51,391 nucleotides of DNA from an uncultured beta proteobacterium (GCA_903864505.1 CAIPGC010000093.1:1-51391); one strand, 5' to 3'; shown: positions 1 through 9,350, counted from the stretch's first letter. Numbers and translations: made by a program. Notes: generated by a model from the sequence alone, not told the origin.

Positions 1-735
1 GGCCATATGCACCCGCAACTGATGGCGGTGGCCGGTAACCGGCTTGAGGGCATAGCGGGCCAGGGTTCCGTGTACCTCAATTACGTCGATGTGGGTCAAC
101 GTATTGGGTTCACCTGCTACTTCGGTTTGTTGCATGAAATGCCTGCTCTCGACGATGCGTGTGGCTCGCTGCATGGGCCATGGCAGGGCAGGGTCCCAGG
201 GCGCAATGGCTTCGTAGGTCTTGTCAACTTTGCGGTTGCGAAATAACTCATGGTAAGAGGCTCGGGTGGCGCGCTGCACCGAGAACAGGACCAGTCCGGC
301 AGTGTCGCGATCGATGCGGTGGATGGGTGAAAGATCTTCCAGCCCCAGGGCGCGTTTGAGCCGCACCAGTACCGTCTCCTGCAGGTATTTGCCAGAGGGC
401 AGGACGGGCAGAAAATGCGGCTTGTCAACCACCAGAAGGTGGGCATCCTGCCACAGTATGCTGGCTTCGAACGGGATGTGCGGCTCCGACGCAAGCCAGC
501 GAAAGTAGTAGAGACGCCGTCCGACGGCGTAGGCGCAGTCCGGCTGCAGTACCAGTCCCTGGTCATCGACCACATCACCAGCTTGCATGCGCTGCGTCCA
601 TTGCTGGGCGCTGACATGGGGAAATCGCTGGGACAGAAATTCAGCCATCGTGCCCCAGTTGCCCGGTGGCAACACCACGCAACTGGCGCTAACCCCGGCG
701 CGAGCGGGTGGCGGGTTGGGGCGGTAGAGGCTCAC
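1..735 (-). CDS. RluA-type pseudouridine synthase, 3' end outside the window
   Basis: Converts a specific uridine in rRNA or tRNA to pseudouridine; which RNA cannot be told from the sequence. About 245 codons are visible. The catalytic motif [10 protein letters not shown] is at residues 139-148 (catalytic Asp about 142), and the downstream motif RHQLRVHM is at 237-244. The reading frame continues past base 1, so roughly the last 50-70 residues are missing. I place the start at GTG 735, which overlaps the trmB stop codon by four bases (GTGA), giving translational coupling. An ATG at 648 is an alternative, but the residues before it ([17 protein letters not shown]) look like genuine protein. 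It sits directly downstream of trmB, so both genes serve RNA modification. Confidence 0.88.
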   Translation of the reverse strand, partial: MSLYRPNPPPARAGVSASCVVLPPGNWGTMAEFLSQRFPHVSAQQWTQRMQAGDVVDDQGLVLQPDCAYAVGRRLYYFRWLASEPHIPFEASILWQDAHLLVVDKPHFLPVLPSGKYLQETVLVRLKRALGLEDLSPIHRIDRDTAGLVLFSVQRATRASYHELFRNRKVDKTYEAIAPWDPALPWPMQRATRIVESRHFMQQTEVAGEPNTLTHIDVIEVHGTLARYALKPVTGHRHQLRVHMA

Positions 736-1484
736 ACCCGCTCGAATACCAGATCCCACACGCCATGGCCGAGCTTGAGGCCACGGTTTTCGAACTTTGT
801 CAGTGGCCGGTAGGAGGGTTTGGGGGCATAGCCACGGAGTTCGGGGTACTCCCTCAACGCTCGGTTGCGCAGCAGCGGTTCGGTGGTCAGTACTTCCAGA
901 ATTTGCTCAGCGTAGGGCTGCCAGTCGGTGGCGCAATGGAGGTAGCCGCCGGGCTTGAGCCGCGCTGCTAGCTTGGCTACCAGCGGCGACTGGATCAGGC
1001 GGCGCTTGTTGTGCTTGGTCTTGTGCCAGGGGTCGGGGAAGAAGATGTGCACTCCGTCCAGGCTTTGCAGCGGCAGCATGTGGTCTATCACCTCTACTGC
1101 GTCGTGCGCACAGATGCGGATGTTGTGCAGTTCCTGCTCGCCGATGCGTTTGAGCAGAGCGCCGACACCGGGCTCGTGCACTTCACAGCACAGAAAGCGC
1201 GTCCCGGGCAGGGCTTGGGCAATGTGGGCAGTCGCCTCGCCCATACCGAAACCGATCTCCATTACGATTGGAGATGTGCTGGAAGCACCCGTGCTTTCTG
1301 CGTAAATAGCTGCGAAATTAACAGCGCATTTCTGATAGGGCACGAGAAATATCGGTCCGAATTCTTCGAAGGCCTTGGCCTGTCCTGACGTGGTGCGGCC
1401 GGCGCGCTTGACGAAGCTCTTGATGGTGCGCATGAAGGGCGTGTTCGGCGCGTTGGTATCGATTTCACCGGGAGCGGGTCGCAT
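732..1484 (-). CDS. trmB: tRNA (guanine-N7-)-methyltransferase TrmB
   Basis: Methylates G46 of tRNA at N7 with S-adenosylmethionine, in the cytoplasm. The SAM-binding motif VMEIGFGMG is at residues 74-82 and the family signature [15 protein letters not shown] at about 148-162. The C-terminal [20 protein letters not shown] is typical. The 250 residues are near normal length. Odd feature: about residues 51-72, just before the SAM motif, do not resemble the family and are encoded by DNA containing a copy of the 17-nt repeat seen elsewhere in the window (1309-1325). An in-frame insertion appears to have been tolerated in a linker. The gene is followed by a pseudouridine synthase with a 4-base overlap. 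It is divergent from the cytochrome c gene. Confidence 0.95.
   Translation of the reverse strand: MRPAPGEIDTNAPNTPFMRTIKSFVKRAGRTTSGQAKAFEEFGPIFLVPYQKCAVNFAAIYAESTGASSTSPIVMEIGFGMGEATAHIAQALPGTRFLCCEVHEPGVGALLKRIGEQELHNIRICAHDAVEVIDHMLPLQSLDGVHIFFPDPWHKTKHNKRRLIQSPLVAKLAARLKPGGYLHCATDWQPYAEQILEVLTTEPLLRNRALREYPELRGYAPKPSYRPLTKFENRGLKLGHGVWDLVFERV
1309..1325. repeat. 17-nt interrupted palindrome, copy inside trmB
   Basis: GCTGCGAAATTAACAGC. Fits the GCTN-N9-NAGC pattern of the dispersed repeat, with both arms changed compensatorily (GCTG...CAGC). It lies in the unusual segment of TrmB before the SAM motif and keeps the frame open. Confidence 0.55.
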
Positions 1485-1649
1485 GGAAATAGGAGAACCT
1501 TGGAAGGTTGATAAGGGAAACCGTTAGGTCGCGGTAGTTTAACGAGGCCGCGCTTTGCAGACTTCGATTGGACAGCGCTGCACCAGTAAGTATTTGCGAG
1601 ATTTGCAGAAGCAATGCAGAATGGCTCGAAAGTATTTGAGAGAGATACC

Positions 1650-2267
1650 ATGCAAATCCATCAGTGTCTGTGGAAAAGTGGCTGCGCGGCAGTCGCCGTT
1701 CTTGGTGTTTTTACGGGTGCCGCATGGGCCGTGGACCGCACCGGACGCGAGGTTGTGGAGCAGACCTGTGCTGCTTGCCATGCAGAAGGCAAAGACGGAG
1801 CACCGAAAGTTGGTGATCTTGCCGTTTGGACACAGCGGGCAACGGGGGGGCTGGCAAAGCTGGCCGAGCGGGCCATCGCAGGGTCCGGGAAAATGCCGGC
1901 CCACGGCGGTCAACCCAATCTGTCGGACCTCGAAGTCAGCAGGGCTATCGCGTACATGTCCACCGGCGGGCGGGCGGCTGATCCAGCTAAACCTTATGCG
2001 ACGCCGGCCACCGGGAATGCCGAGCAGTTGGTGGCCAGCCATTGCATCCGGTGCCATGGCCCTGGACTGGAGGGGGCACCACGCATCGACCAGTTCAATG
2101 ACTGGAGGCCACGTTTGCAACGAGGCATCGAAGGGCTGGTTCAGACCGCAGTCAGTGGGCACAAAGGCATGCCAGCGCGATCAGGGATGGCCAATTTGAG
2201 CGACTCCGATCTGCGCAATGCAGCAACCTACATGGTGATTCAGAGCGCTACCTACAAGGTCCCCTGA
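1650..2267 (+). CDS. Periplasmic di-haem cytochrome c (c5-like tandem)
   Basis: Electron-transfer protein exported to the periplasm. A signal peptide (hydrophobic residues 12-25, likely cleavage after AWA at 27) precedes two class I cytochrome domains. Haem-binding motifs are CAACH (40-44) and CIRCH (132-136), with probable axial methionines near 82 and 174 in KMPAHGG and GMPARSG contexts. The start is ATG 1650, preceded by the purine-rich GAGAGA; an upstream ATG at 1614 in the same frame would put 12 residues before the signal peptide and is less likely. It stands alone between divergent trmB and the hydrolase gene. The redox partner cannot be told from the context. Confidence 0.9.
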   Translation: MQIHQCLWKSGCAAVAVLGVFTGAAWAVDRTGREVVEQTCAACHAEGKDGAPKVGDLAVWTQRATGGLAKLAERAIAGSGKMPAHGGQPNLSDLEVSRAIAYMSTGGRAADPAKPYATPATGNAEQLVASHCIRCHGPGLEGAPRIDQFNDWRPRLQRGIEGLVQTAVSGHKGMPARSGMANLSDSDLRNAATYMVIQSATYKVP

Positions 2268-2369
2268 GTCGGTGTCCAGTTAGGGACTCTAGCCCAAATT
2301 TTTAACCCCGTTCCCTCGTAAACTGCGGTGGACGCTGTGAGTGGCGTCGAGTCCCGCAGGAGTTGCCCC

Positions 2370-3218
2370 ATGCCAAGCCTTGGTCCCGTTGTCCGTCATA
2401 CCCACGTAGGGCGGCCAGGTCTACTGAACTCACTTCTGGAGAGCCGTGTTTTCCTGGAAATGGCGTTGCTGCCGGCGTCCTTGCCGCTGTTGATGGAAGC
2501 ACCTGCAGGGGACGGGCATCCGGTGCTGCTTTTGCCAGGTTTTCTTGCCGGTGAGTCGTCGCTGGTTGCGCTGCGTATGTTTCTGCAAAACAAGGGGTAT
2601 GACGTGCATACTTGGGGCCTGGGGCGCAATGTGGGTTTTCGTAGCAAGCACGCCAACGCCTTGCCGCAGAAGATTCGTTACTTGCACCACACCACGGGGC
2701 GCAAGGTGAGCCTGGTGGGCTGGAGCCTTGGTGGTGTGTTTGCGCTGTATGGCGCAGAAAGCACGCTGGAGTGTGTGCGTTCCATCATTACGCTGGGTAG
2801 CCCGGTCAGTGTGGACCGCGGTGTAGGCAACCAGTCGCCGCCGGCGTTGAAAGCCATGTACCGCTTGGTGTCACACCGCCAGGGTACCTCCGCGCATTTG
2901 ATGCAGCCGCGCGCCAAGGCCATGCGCGAGCGCCGGCGGCTGGCGGTGCCAACCAGCTGCCTTTACTCTCTGACCGATGGGGTAGTGCCACCCCAGGAGG
3001 CCACCATCGACGGGGATGCAACGCTGCACGAGAACATCAAAGTTCCGGGCAGCCATGTCGGTCTGGGCTTCAATGGCATTGTGCTGGCGACGGTTGCCAA
3101 CCGCCTGGCCGAACCCGAGGGCGACTGGAAGCCTTTTTCCCCACACGGTATGTTGGGGCAGGTGTGGCGCATGACGGCGGGTCGACCCGTCAGCGAAGCA
3201 CCCGCGGCTTCGGCCTGA
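2370..3218 (+). CDS. Alpha/beta-hydrolase fold protein (lipase/esterase-like)
   Basis: Predicted serine hydrolase; substrate unknown. The nucleophile elbow GWSLGG is at residues 117-122 (Ser119), a likely acid is Asp203 in the SLTDGVVP stretch, and a likely catalytic His is 228 in VPGSHVGLG, so the triad appears complete. An oxyanion-type LLLPGFLAG stretch is at 53-61. There is no signal peptide. Start ATG 2370 has a good Shine-Dalgarno AGGAG at 2358-2362; a GTG at 2328 lies in the same frame but lacks one. It ends 23 bases before the WS/DGAT gene, so the two are probably co-transcribed and may both act on acyl lipids. Confidence 0.8.
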   Translation: MPSLGPVVRHTHVGRPGLLNSLLESRVFLEMALLPASLPLLMEAPAGDGHPVLLLPGFLAGESSLVALRMFLQNKGYDVHTWGLGRNVGFRSKHANALPQKIRYLHHTTGRKVSLVGWSLGGVFALYGAESTLECVRSIITLGSPVSVDRGVGNQSPPALKAMYRLVSHRQGTSAHLMQPRAKAMRERRRLAVPTSCLYSLTDGVVPPQEATIDGDATLHENIKVPGSHVGLGFNGIVLATVANRLAEPEGDWKPFSPHGMLGQVWRMTAGRPVSEAPAASA

Positions 3219-3241
3219 GGCACAAGGGGAACAAGGAAACC

Positions 3242-4762
3242 ATGCGACAACTCAGCGAACACGACGCGGCCTTTATTTACTCGGACCGTGCCCACGCCAA
3301 CTCCAACGTCACGCTCTTGCACATTTATGACCAGTCCACTGCGCCAGGCGGGGTGGTGCGGTTCAAGCAGATTCTGGCGCAGTTGGAAAGCCGTCTGCAC
3401 AAGCTCCCCAATTTCCGCGAAAAAATCCTGCGGGTGCCACTGGATCTGGACTACCCCTACTGGGTGGAAGACGAAAACTTCAATATCGAGTACCACGTGC
3501 GCCACATTGCGTTACCTAAACCGGGTGACTGGCGTCAGTTCTGCATCCAGTCCGCGCGCATCCACGCCCGCCCGCTGGACTTGCAGCGGCCGCTGTGGGA
3601 GATGTACGTAATTGAGGGGCTGGACAGCTTTCTCGACCTGCCGGTGGGCAGCTTTGCCGTGCTGCTCAAGGTGCACCATGCGGCCATTGATGTGGCGCAC
3701 GGCAACGAGATTACCGCCTTGCTGCACGATCTCTCTGCGGGGTCCAAAGCTCCTGCGCCGGCCGCGCCGTGGTTTCCCGAGTCGCCCCCGGGCAATTGGT
3801 ATCTGCTGAGCATGGCTGGCTTCAATCTCGCAACATTTCCGCTACGTATGGCGCAGCCGTTGCGCAATAGCTGGACTGCCATGCGATCGACGGCGAAAAC
3901 ATTTCTGGGGGAGTTTCTCGGGCGTCCGCACCTTTTCCCCATGACACGCTTCAATACCGAGGTTTCGGCACATCGCGTTTTTGACACGCGCCGGTTTGCG
4001 CTGGACGAATTCAAGGCGATCCGCACACTGGTAGCAAATGCGTCGGTCAATGACGTGGTGCTGGCGGTGTGCGCCGGGGGATTGCGGCGCTATCTTGCGA
4101 TGCAGGACGAGTTGCCCGACGACAGTCTGGTTGCGGCTGCGCCGGTGGCCATCCATGCGCAGGACGATTCTGACAACACTGCCAATTTTTCCTGGGTTCG
4201 CGTCACGCTGGGAACCGACATTGCCGATCCGGTCGAGCGCTTGCAGGCAATCCACACGGCAAGTTCTTCTTCCTCGGTCATGTCGCAGGCCATCAGCGCG
4301 CGCGAGTTGACGTACCTGGCGCAGAACGCTCCCTCGGTGGCGATTGCCGCTACCAGCCGCATGTTGCGCTCTGCCTCGGCCGTGCTGGGTGACTGGACCC
4401 CTTTGGCCAATTGCGCAATCACCAACGTGCCGGGATCGGGTGTTCCGCTGTACCTGCAGGGCGCGCGTTTGACCTATGTGTCGGCGATCATGCCGATTTC
4501 AGACGGCATGGGGCTGGTGTTCTCGGTTACCAGCTACAGCGGCTCCATGGTGATTTCTTTCACCGCCTGTGATGAGCAGGTGCCTGACCCGGAAGTGTTC
4601 GCCCAATGCCTGCGTGACAGCTTTCAGGAATACCTTGCACTGGTTCACCCGGTTGCACCCAAACGTGCCCCCGCGGCCGTAGCCAAGCAGGTGCCGTCGA
4701 CCAAGGTGGTCGCCAAGAGGGCCGCGCTGCGCCGCCGAGCAAGTGCCCGATCAGCGCCTTAG
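3242..4762 (+). CDS. Wax ester synthase / diacylglycerol acyltransferase (WS/DGAT) family
   Basis: Transfers acyl groups from acyl-CoA to a long-chain alcohol or diacylglycerol to make storage lipid. The 506 residues are normal for the family. The active-site histidine pair is in HHAAID (145-150), PLW is at 117-119, and an ND motif lies in the C-terminal domain ([18 protein letters not shown]). The usual HHxxxDG glycine is replaced by valine ([10 protein letters not shown]); His and Asp are kept, so activity is plausible but specificity may differ. Start ATG 3242 follows AAGGA; the longer frame back to 3164 overlaps the hydrolase gene. The C-terminus is Arg/Ala-rich and probably disordered. 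Its stop overlaps convergent gluQ by four bases. Confidence 0.88.
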   Translation: MRQLSEHDAAFIYSDRAHANSNVTLLHIYDQSTAPGGVVRFKQILAQLESRLHKLPNFREKILRVPLDLDYPYWVEDENFNIEYHVRHIALPKPGDWRQFCIQSARIHARPLDLQRPLWEMYVIEGLDSFLDLPVGSFAVLLKVHHAAIDVAHGNEITALLHDLSAGSKAPAPAAPWFPESPPGNWYLLSMAGFNLATFPLRMAQPLRNSWTAMRSTAKTFLGEFLGRPHLFPMTRFNTEVSAHRVFDTRRFALDEFKAIRTLVANASVNDVVLAVCAGGLRRYLAMQDELPDDSLVAAAPVAIHAQDDSDNTANFSWVRVTLGTDIADPVERLQAIHTASSSSSVMSQAISARELTYLAQNAPSVAIAATSRMLRSASAVLGDWTPLANCAITNVPGSGVPLYLQGARLTYVSAIMPISDGMGLVFSVTSYSGSMVISFTACDEQVPDPEVFAQCLRDSFQEYLALVHPVAPKRAPAAVAKQVPSTKVVAKRAALRRRASARSAP

Positions 4763-5739
4763 CCTGACCCGCAGGTAGTCGGGTAACGACCAGCCCAGAG
4801 GGCGGTCCAACGGGTCAGCGCCCCGGCCGTAGGGCCGTTGTCAAATGCGGGTAGCCCCAGCACTTTGGCGGCCTGATTCAATGCGGCGGAAGCGCTCGCC
4901 GGTGTGGCGGTGTCAATTGTCTGTGCGCCGTTTTGTTTGGACAATTTTTCGCCATTGGATCCCCGCACCAGTGGCGTATGCAGGTAGGCCGGTTGGGCCA
5001 GATGCAGGTAGCGTTGCAACAGGATCTGTCGCGCCGTGTTGTCGGTCAGGTCTTCGCCGCGAACGACGTGCGTGATACCTTGCGCCGCGTCGTCCACCAC
5101 AACGGCCAATTGGTACGCAAACAGGCCGTCTGCGCGCAATACAACGAAATCGCCAACCTCGCGCGCGACATGCTGCTGTTGGGGTCCCAGGCGGCGGTCT
5201 GTCCATTGCAGATGCAGGGCTGATTCCGCTATATGTTCGATAGCAGCTCCCGCACGTCCTACGTGGTTTGCAGTCACTTTTTCTATATATTTACCAGTGT
5301 GTATCCGCCAAGCGTGCGCGGCGCGTCCCTGCAATCCGCTGCGGCAGGTACCCGGGTAAACGAGCTCCTGGTGTCGATCACGTTTCACGCCTGCCTGACG
5401 CAGTACTGCTTCAATGTCCTTACGGGAGCAGGAACAGGGATAGGCAAGCCCCTGGTCGAGCAAACGCTCGAGCGCCGCCTGGTACAACGCAGTCCGCTGG
5501 CTCTGCCATATTGGTGGCTCATCAGATTGCAGTCCGCAGGCAGCGAGCTGCTGCAAAATGACTTTGTCCATTCCGGGTATGCAGCGCGGAGTGTCCACAT
5601 CCTCGATACGCACTAGCCAATGACCGCGGTGGGATCGGGCATCAAGCCAACTCGCGAGCGCAGCGACCAGTGAACCGGCATGCAGCGGTCCGGTGGGGGA
5701 GGGTGCGAATCGACCTCTGTACAGTGGTATAGCCCCCAC
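4759..5739 (-). CDS. gluQ: Glutamyl-Q tRNA(Asp) synthetase
   Basis: Attaches glutamate to the queuosine base at position 34 of tRNA-Asp. It is a truncated relative of GluRS without the anticodon-binding domain. The class I motif is [13 protein letters not shown] (11-23, HIGH-like HAGS) and the KMSKS-like motif is KLSKQ (265-269). Zinc ligands of the family are visible: C102, C104, Y128 and C132. The 326 residues are about 20 longer than usual. The surplus sits around residues 150-178 and includes [10 protein letters not shown], encoded by a copy of the 17-nt repeat (5228-5244). It begins four bases after the FAD oxidoreductase gene, so the two are probably co-transcribed. Confidence 0.93.
   Translation of the reverse strand: MGAIPLYRGRFAPSPTGPLHAGSLVAALASWLDARSHRGHWLVRIEDVDTPRCIPGMDKVILQQLAACGLQSDEPPIWQSQRTALYQAALERLLDQGLAYPCSCSRKDIEAVLRQAGVKRDRHQELVYPGTCRSGLQGRAAHAWRIHTGKYIEKVTANHVGRAGAAIEHIAESALHLQWTDRRLGPQQQHVAREVGDFVVLRADGLFAYQLAVVVDDAAQGITHVVRGEDLTDNTARQILLQRYLHLAQPAYLHTPLVRGSNGEKLSKQNGAQTIDTATPASASAALNQAAKVLGLPAFDNGPTAGALTRWTALWAGRYPTTCGSG
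5228..5244. repeat. 17-nt interrupted palindrome, copy inside gluQ
   Basis: GCTATATGTTCGATAGC, matching GCTA-N9-TAGC exactly. It is read through in frame on the minus strand and falls in the extra segment of GluQ. Confidence 0.6.
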
Positions 5740-5743
5740 GCAC

Positions 5744-6787
5744 TCAGGCGATTTTCAGCGCCATCTCCAGCCCCGAGATGAAGGCATCTTCCACGCGGTG
5801 GCCCAGACACCAGTCTCCGCACAGCCCCAGCCCGGCCTTGGCATCCCACAGATGTGATTGGCCCAGTGGCACGATGGTCTGGGCATGGAGCCAGCGTTTG
5901 GTGTCCACGTGAGCCGGTTGGGCGTGGATTCCTGTCACCTCAGCGAAAGCCTTGAGCAGCTTCGCTTCAATGCGCGAAGCGTCGTCCTGGACGTGATCCT
6001 GCGACCACTGGGCGCTGGCTTGTACCGTCCAGCGTTCAATCGAGCCACGGCCAGGTTTGGAGGATTCGCGTGCCAGCCAGGCAATGCGGTGATGGGTGCT
6101 ACGCGCCGCGTTCCATTGGGGTCCCAATGAAAGGAGGCCGGGTTGCACTGCTTGCGGGAAGGCAAGCATGAGTGTCCAGCATGGAGCGATGGAGACCCTT
6201 CGGGTATGTTGCAGTATCGAGGCTGCTGCTGAGCAACCGGTCAGCAAGTTTTGCGCGTGCGGCGCTGGAACAGCCAGCACGACAGCGTCAAATCCGGAGT
6301 AAACATGGACCGTATCCAGAGCACCGGCAGTTTGCAACTGCCACTTTCGGGGATTGAGTGCATCGGGCTCGATGGCGATCACGCGTGTCTGGAGTTCAAT
6401 CCGCTGGCTGTCGAGCATGGGTTTGGCCCAGCGCTGTGGCAGCATATTCATCCCCGGTACAGGCACCCAGTGCGACTCGCCTGGCGGCATTACGGCGGCA
6501 GCTAAATGGCCGTGTTCGTCCAGCATTTGAACCGTGTTGGCACTCCAGGGCTTACACAGGGTCGGCGTGGTTTTCAGAGCCATCGCAAAGCGTGGGTCGC
6601 GCACAGTGAAGTACTGCGCCCCATGGTCAAAGGTGCCAAAGGCACTGCCGCGGGTGGCCATTCTTCCGCCAACCCGATGGCTCTTTTCCAGCACGGTGAC
6701 GCGGTGACCCGCCTGAACCAGTGTTCGTGCGCAAGCAATGGCGGCCATACCGGCCCCTACGATGGCAATGTGTTTTGGGGTAGTCAT
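5744..6787 (-). CDS. FAD/NAD-dependent amine-oxidase-like oxidoreductase
   Basis: Flavoprotein with an N-terminal Rossmann dinucleotide motif ([18 protein letters not shown], residues 6-23), followed by an ADP-ribose acidic residue (VTVLEKS) and GGRMATR, the pattern of the renalase-like/COG3380 group. The substrate is unknown. The 347 residues are typical. I use ATG 6787 because the motif should lie a few residues from the N-terminus; the open frame runs back to 7081, but that part overlaps the LysR gene and has no protein-like character. It lies 55 bases after the LysR gene and four bases before gluQ on the same strand. Confidence 0.83.
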   Translation of the reverse strand: MTTPKHIAIVGAGMAAIACARTLVQAGHRVTVLEKSHRVGGRMATRGSAFGTFDHGAQYFTVRDPRFAMALKTTPTLCKPWSANTVQMLDEHGHLAAAVMPPGESHWVPVPGMNMLPQRWAKPMLDSQRIELQTRVIAIEPDALNPRKWQLQTAGALDTVHVYSGFDAVVLAVPAPHAQNLLTGCSAAASILQHTRRVSIAPCWTLMLAFPQAVQPGLLSLGPQWNAARSTHHRIAWLARESSKPGRGSIERWTVQASAQWSQDHVQDDASRIEAKLLKAFAEVTGIHAQPAHVDTKRWLHAQTIVPLGQSHLWDAKAGLGLCGDWCLGHRVEDAFISGLEMALKIA

Positions 6788-6842
6788 AGGTTTTGTCTTT
6801 TCAGGGATTGGTTGCGCTGGTACGCCTTTATACACTCCGCCA

Positions 6843-7796
6843 TCAGATGCTGCGGTGTTGTTGCAACAGGGCAGCTCGCGTGGTGGCGCTATCGAGCTGC
6901 TGCAGCCACCATTGCAAGGCCCGTCCGTTCTTGCCAGATTTGCTGCGCCTCCAGGCGCAGCTGACAAAAACCTGCCGCGGAGGATGTTCTGTTTTTTTGA
7001 CCACGAGGCGACCCGTCTCAATGTAATGGTTGGCCATGTAGGCGGGAACATTGCCGCCACCCAACCCGCGTAACTGGGCATCGAGCTTGGCTTGCATGCT
7101 GGCTACCGTGAACACATCCTGCCCGCCTAGTAACCCGAAGGTCATGCCACTGCCGCGTTGTATGGAATCCGCCACCGCGACCGCGCGGTGCTGTTGAATG
7201 GTCTGGTCACTCAAGGGTTCTGTCGCTGCGGACAGAGGGTGATGGGGTGCCACGGCATAGACAAATTCGACCTTTCCCAGCGGCTTTCCTTGAATGCTGT
7301 TGTCGTTCATGGTCTCCAGTACCACACCCAAAGCTAAGTCTGCCTGACCGGAAGTCAATGCCGCCAGTGTGCCAGACAGGGTTTCGTCACGCAGCCGGAT
7401 ACGGGTGGGAGGTGCGAGGCTGAAAAAACTTTCGCACAATTCCATGACCGTGGATTTGGAGATGATGGAGTCCACTGCAATCGTGAATTGTGGCTCCCAT
7501 CCTGTGGCGACCCGCTTAACGCGGTTGGCGATTGCATCGACCTCAAGTAGCAGGCGCGATCCTTCGCGCAACAGCTCGGCGCCCGCCTCGGTCAGTTTGG
7601 CCTGACGCGAACTACGGTCGTACAGCAGCACGTCCAACGCGTCCTCGATCTGGCGTACCCGGTAGGTGAGCGCGCTGGGCACCATGCCCATACCACGCGC
7701 GGCAGCGGCAAAGCTGCCGGACTCGGCAATTGCCTGAAGCATGGCCAACGAGTCTGGGGTTAAAACATCGCGCGGAGTTTGCATTGACGGCACCAT
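6843..7796 (-). CDS. LysR-family transcriptional regulator
   Basis: DNA-binding regulator. The winged helix-turn-helix is at about residues 14-72 (SLAMLQAIAESGSFAAAARGM, then PSALTYRVRQIEDALDVLLYDR), followed by the LysR effector-binding domain with IAVDSI at its start. Length 317 is normal. It is transcribed away from the pirin and flavoprotein genes, the usual arrangement when a LysR protein controls its divergent neighbours, so those two are its likely targets (inference). Two in-frame starts exist, ATG 7796 and ATG 7784, and neither has a strong ribosome binding site. The intergenic region contains the short dyad TTGAATCAA. Confidence 0.9.
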   Translation of the reverse strand: MVPSMQTPRDVLTPDSLAMLQAIAESGSFAAAARGMGMVPSALTYRVRQIEDALDVLLYDRSSRQAKLTEAGAELLREGSRLLLEVDAIANRVKRVATGWEPQFTIAVDSIISKSTVMELCESFFSLAPPTRIRLRDETLSGTLAALTSGQADLALGVVLETMNDNSIQGKPLGKVEFVYAVAPHHPLSAATEPLSDQTIQQHRAVAVADSIQRGSGMTFGLLGGQDVFTVASMQAKLDAQLRGLGGGNVPAYMANHYIETGRLVVKKTEHPPRQVFVSCAWRRSKSGKNGRALQWWLQQLDSATTRAALLQQHRSI

Positions 7797-7800
7797 CTGG

Positions 7801-7820
7801 TTGAATCAATTTGAATGATG
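7801..7820. promoter_or_regulatory. Candidate LysR operator between the divergent genes
   Basis: TTGAATCAA (7801-7809) is a dyad with one central base, and TTGAAT recurs ten bases later (7811-7816), about one helical turn. It lies in the only intergenic space shared by the LysR gene and pirin. The placement fits a LysR-type site, but the motif is short and AT-rich and could be chance. Confidence 0.35.
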
Positions 7821-7893
7821 CCATCAAAGCCGATGGAAGGAAATGCCTTGTGCGACACCTAAACTGGAATCCAACACGACGCGAGGTATTGCG

Positions 7894-8595
7894 ATGCTGA
7901 CTTTACGAAAATCGATGGACAGAGGTTACGCCGACCACGGCTGGCTCAAGTCGCTTCACAGTTTTTCCTTTGCCGGCTATTACGATGCCAAGCATATGGG
8001 CTGGGGAAATTTGCGTGTCATCAACGAAGACCGCATTGCACCGGGCATGGGTTTTGGAACGCATGGCCATCGTGACATGGAAATCGTAAGCTACGTCGTT
8101 GCAGGTAACCTCGCACATAAAGACAGCATGGGCAACGTTAGGGGAATTCCTCCCGGATATGTGCAGCGCATGAGTGAGGGGCGCGGTGTGCAGCACAGCG
8201 AGTTCAATCATGCGCCTGAGGAAACCACCCACTTCTTTCAAATCTGGATTGAACCCAATGTGACTGGCATTGAGCCGAGTTACGAGCAAAAGACGTTTCC
8301 AGATTCGGAGAAGCAAGGACAGCTGCGTTTGGTTGCATCGCCGGATGCGGCGCTGGGGTCCGTGCGCATCCATGCCGATGCCCGCATGTACAGCGGCTTG
8401 TTCGATACTGAACAGTCGGCGGAATGGGTACTTTTGCCGGGGCGAAAAGGGTATGTGCACGTGGTGCGGGGCGTGCTGGAGGTCAATGGCACACGGCTGA
8501 CTGAGGGCGACGCGGCGCTACTCGAGGGAGAGAGTCGCGTTCGCTTGGGCAAGGGCGAGCGTGCCGAAGTTCTGGTATTCGACCTGCATGGTTGA
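7894..8595 (+). CDS. Pirin family protein
   Basis: Bicupin protein. Members are iron-containing redox sensors or quercetinases; which role applies here is not determined. The conserved N-terminal cupin metal ligands are visible: H57 and H59 (THGHRDMEI), H101 and E103 (QHSEFN). Also conserved are LHSFSFAGYYD near residue 20 and the stretch HFFQIWIEP. The 233 residues are normal. Start ATG 7894 follows GAGG at 7883-7886; the open frame reaches back to 7843 without a good ribosome binding site. It is followed 49 bases later by a WrbA-like flavoprotein, and both are divergent from a LysR regulator, suggesting a small quinone or redox stress unit. Confidence 0.92.
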   Translation: MLTLRKSMDRGYADHGWLKSLHSFSFAGYYDAKHMGWGNLRVINEDRIAPGMGFGTHGHRDMEIVSYVVAGNLAHKDSMGNVRGIPPGYVQRMSEGRGVQHSEFNHAPEETTHFFQIWIEPNVTGIEPSYEQKTFPDSEKQGQLRLVASPDAALGSVRIHADARMYSGLFDTEQSAEWVLLPGRKGYVHVVRGVLEVNGTRLTEGDAALLEGESRVRLGKGERAEVLVFDLHG

Positions 8596-8644
8596 ATCAA
8601 GTGCAGATTTACACTTATTTTTATTAGCTAACCGGAGTAATCTT

Positions 8645-9199
8645 ATGGCAAAGGTAATCGTTGTTTTTCATTCAGGATATGGCCACACACTACGCATGGC
8701 GCAGTCGGTGGCGGCTGGTGCAGCAGGGGAGTTGTTGGCCATCGATGCGGAAGGTAACCTCCCAGAGAGTGGCTGGAGCAGTCTGGCCGATGCGGATGCC
8801 ATCATCATGGGTTCGCCCACGTACATGGGCAGCGTGAGCTGGCAATTCAAGAAGTTTGCCGACGCTTCGAGCAAGCCCTGGTACACGCAGGCCTGGAAAG
8901 ACAAGATTTTTGGCGGCTTTACCGTCAGTGCCAACGTCAATGGTGACAAGCACTCCACCTTGCATTACCTCATGACACTCGCCATGCAGCACGGTGGTGT
9001 GTGGGCGGGTACCGGATTGAACTACAACAACACCAAAGTCTCGCAGCGAAGTGATGTGAATTACCTGGCATCCAGCGCCGGTCCGATGGCACAAACGCCG
9101 GGCGACGCCAGTGGGGAAGAAATGAACGAGGGTGATCTGGAAACGGGTCGGCTGTTTGGAGCACGCATACAGGCTTTGGCGAGCAAGTTCCGCGGCTAA
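8645..9199 (+). CDS. Flavodoxin-like NAD(P)H:quinone oxidoreductase (WrbA-like)
   Basis: FMN-binding flavoprotein expected to reduce quinones by two electrons. The FMN phosphate loop SGYGHTLRMA is at residues 10-19, and the conserved GSPTYMGSVSWQFK at about 56-69 is followed by a GGFTVSANVNGDK stretch. The 184 residues are slightly shorter than E. coli WrbA (198). Start ATG 8645 has GGAG at 8634-8637 with proper spacing; the longer frame from 8561 overlaps pirin. It is probably co-transcribed with pirin. Confidence 0.87.
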   Translation: MAKVIVVFHSGYGHTLRMAQSVAAGAAGELLAIDAEGNLPESGWSSLADADAIIMGSPTYMGSVSWQFKKFADASSKPWYTQAWKDKIFGGFTVSANVNGDKHSTLHYLMTLAMQHGGVWAGTGLNYNNTKVSQRSDVNYLASSAGPMAQTPGDASGEEMNEGDLETGRLFGARIQALASKFRG

Positions 9200-9260
9200 A
9201 GAGACTGCGGTTAAAATCCCGGCATCGACAATTTGCAAGAGCGAGAAAGGCAATCTGGTT

Positions 9261-9293
9261 ATGACACCGCGAACTCCATCGGCAGCTTCTTGA
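9261..9293 (+). CDS. Candidate thrS leader peptide (10 codons)
   Basis: ATG ACA CCG CGA ACT CCA TCG GCA GCT TCT TGA encodes MTPRTPSAAS, preceded by AAAGG (9246-9250). Two of the first five codons are threonine. It lies upstream of a perfect terminator hairpin and of thrS, as expected for ribosome-mediated attenuation. Two Thr codons is a modest enrichment, so this is a candidate only. Confidence 0.4.
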   Translation: MTPRTPSAAS

Positions 9294-9333
9294 AGCGAAC
9301 GAGGCCGTAGTCCGCGCGCCTTGTGCGTAGCCA

Positions 9334-9350
9334 GCTACCAAATTCATAGT
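9334..9350. repeat. 17-nt interrupted palindrome, copy in the thrS leader
   Basis: GCTACCAAATTCATAGT follows the GCTA-N9-TAGY pattern of the dispersed repeat, ending in T like the 25097 copy. It abuts the 5' arm of the leader terminator. Confidence 0.5.

Noticed and set aside
117-617. 166-codon minus-strand frame at the window start
   Set aside because: Shadow of the pseudouridine synthase in another frame; the true frame contains [10 protein letters not shown] and RHQLRVHM.
5744-5840. Possible pseudogene overlap between gluQ and the oxidoreductase because of long overlapping frames
   Set aside because: Both proteins are complete with a four-base gap; the other long frames are high-GC shadows.
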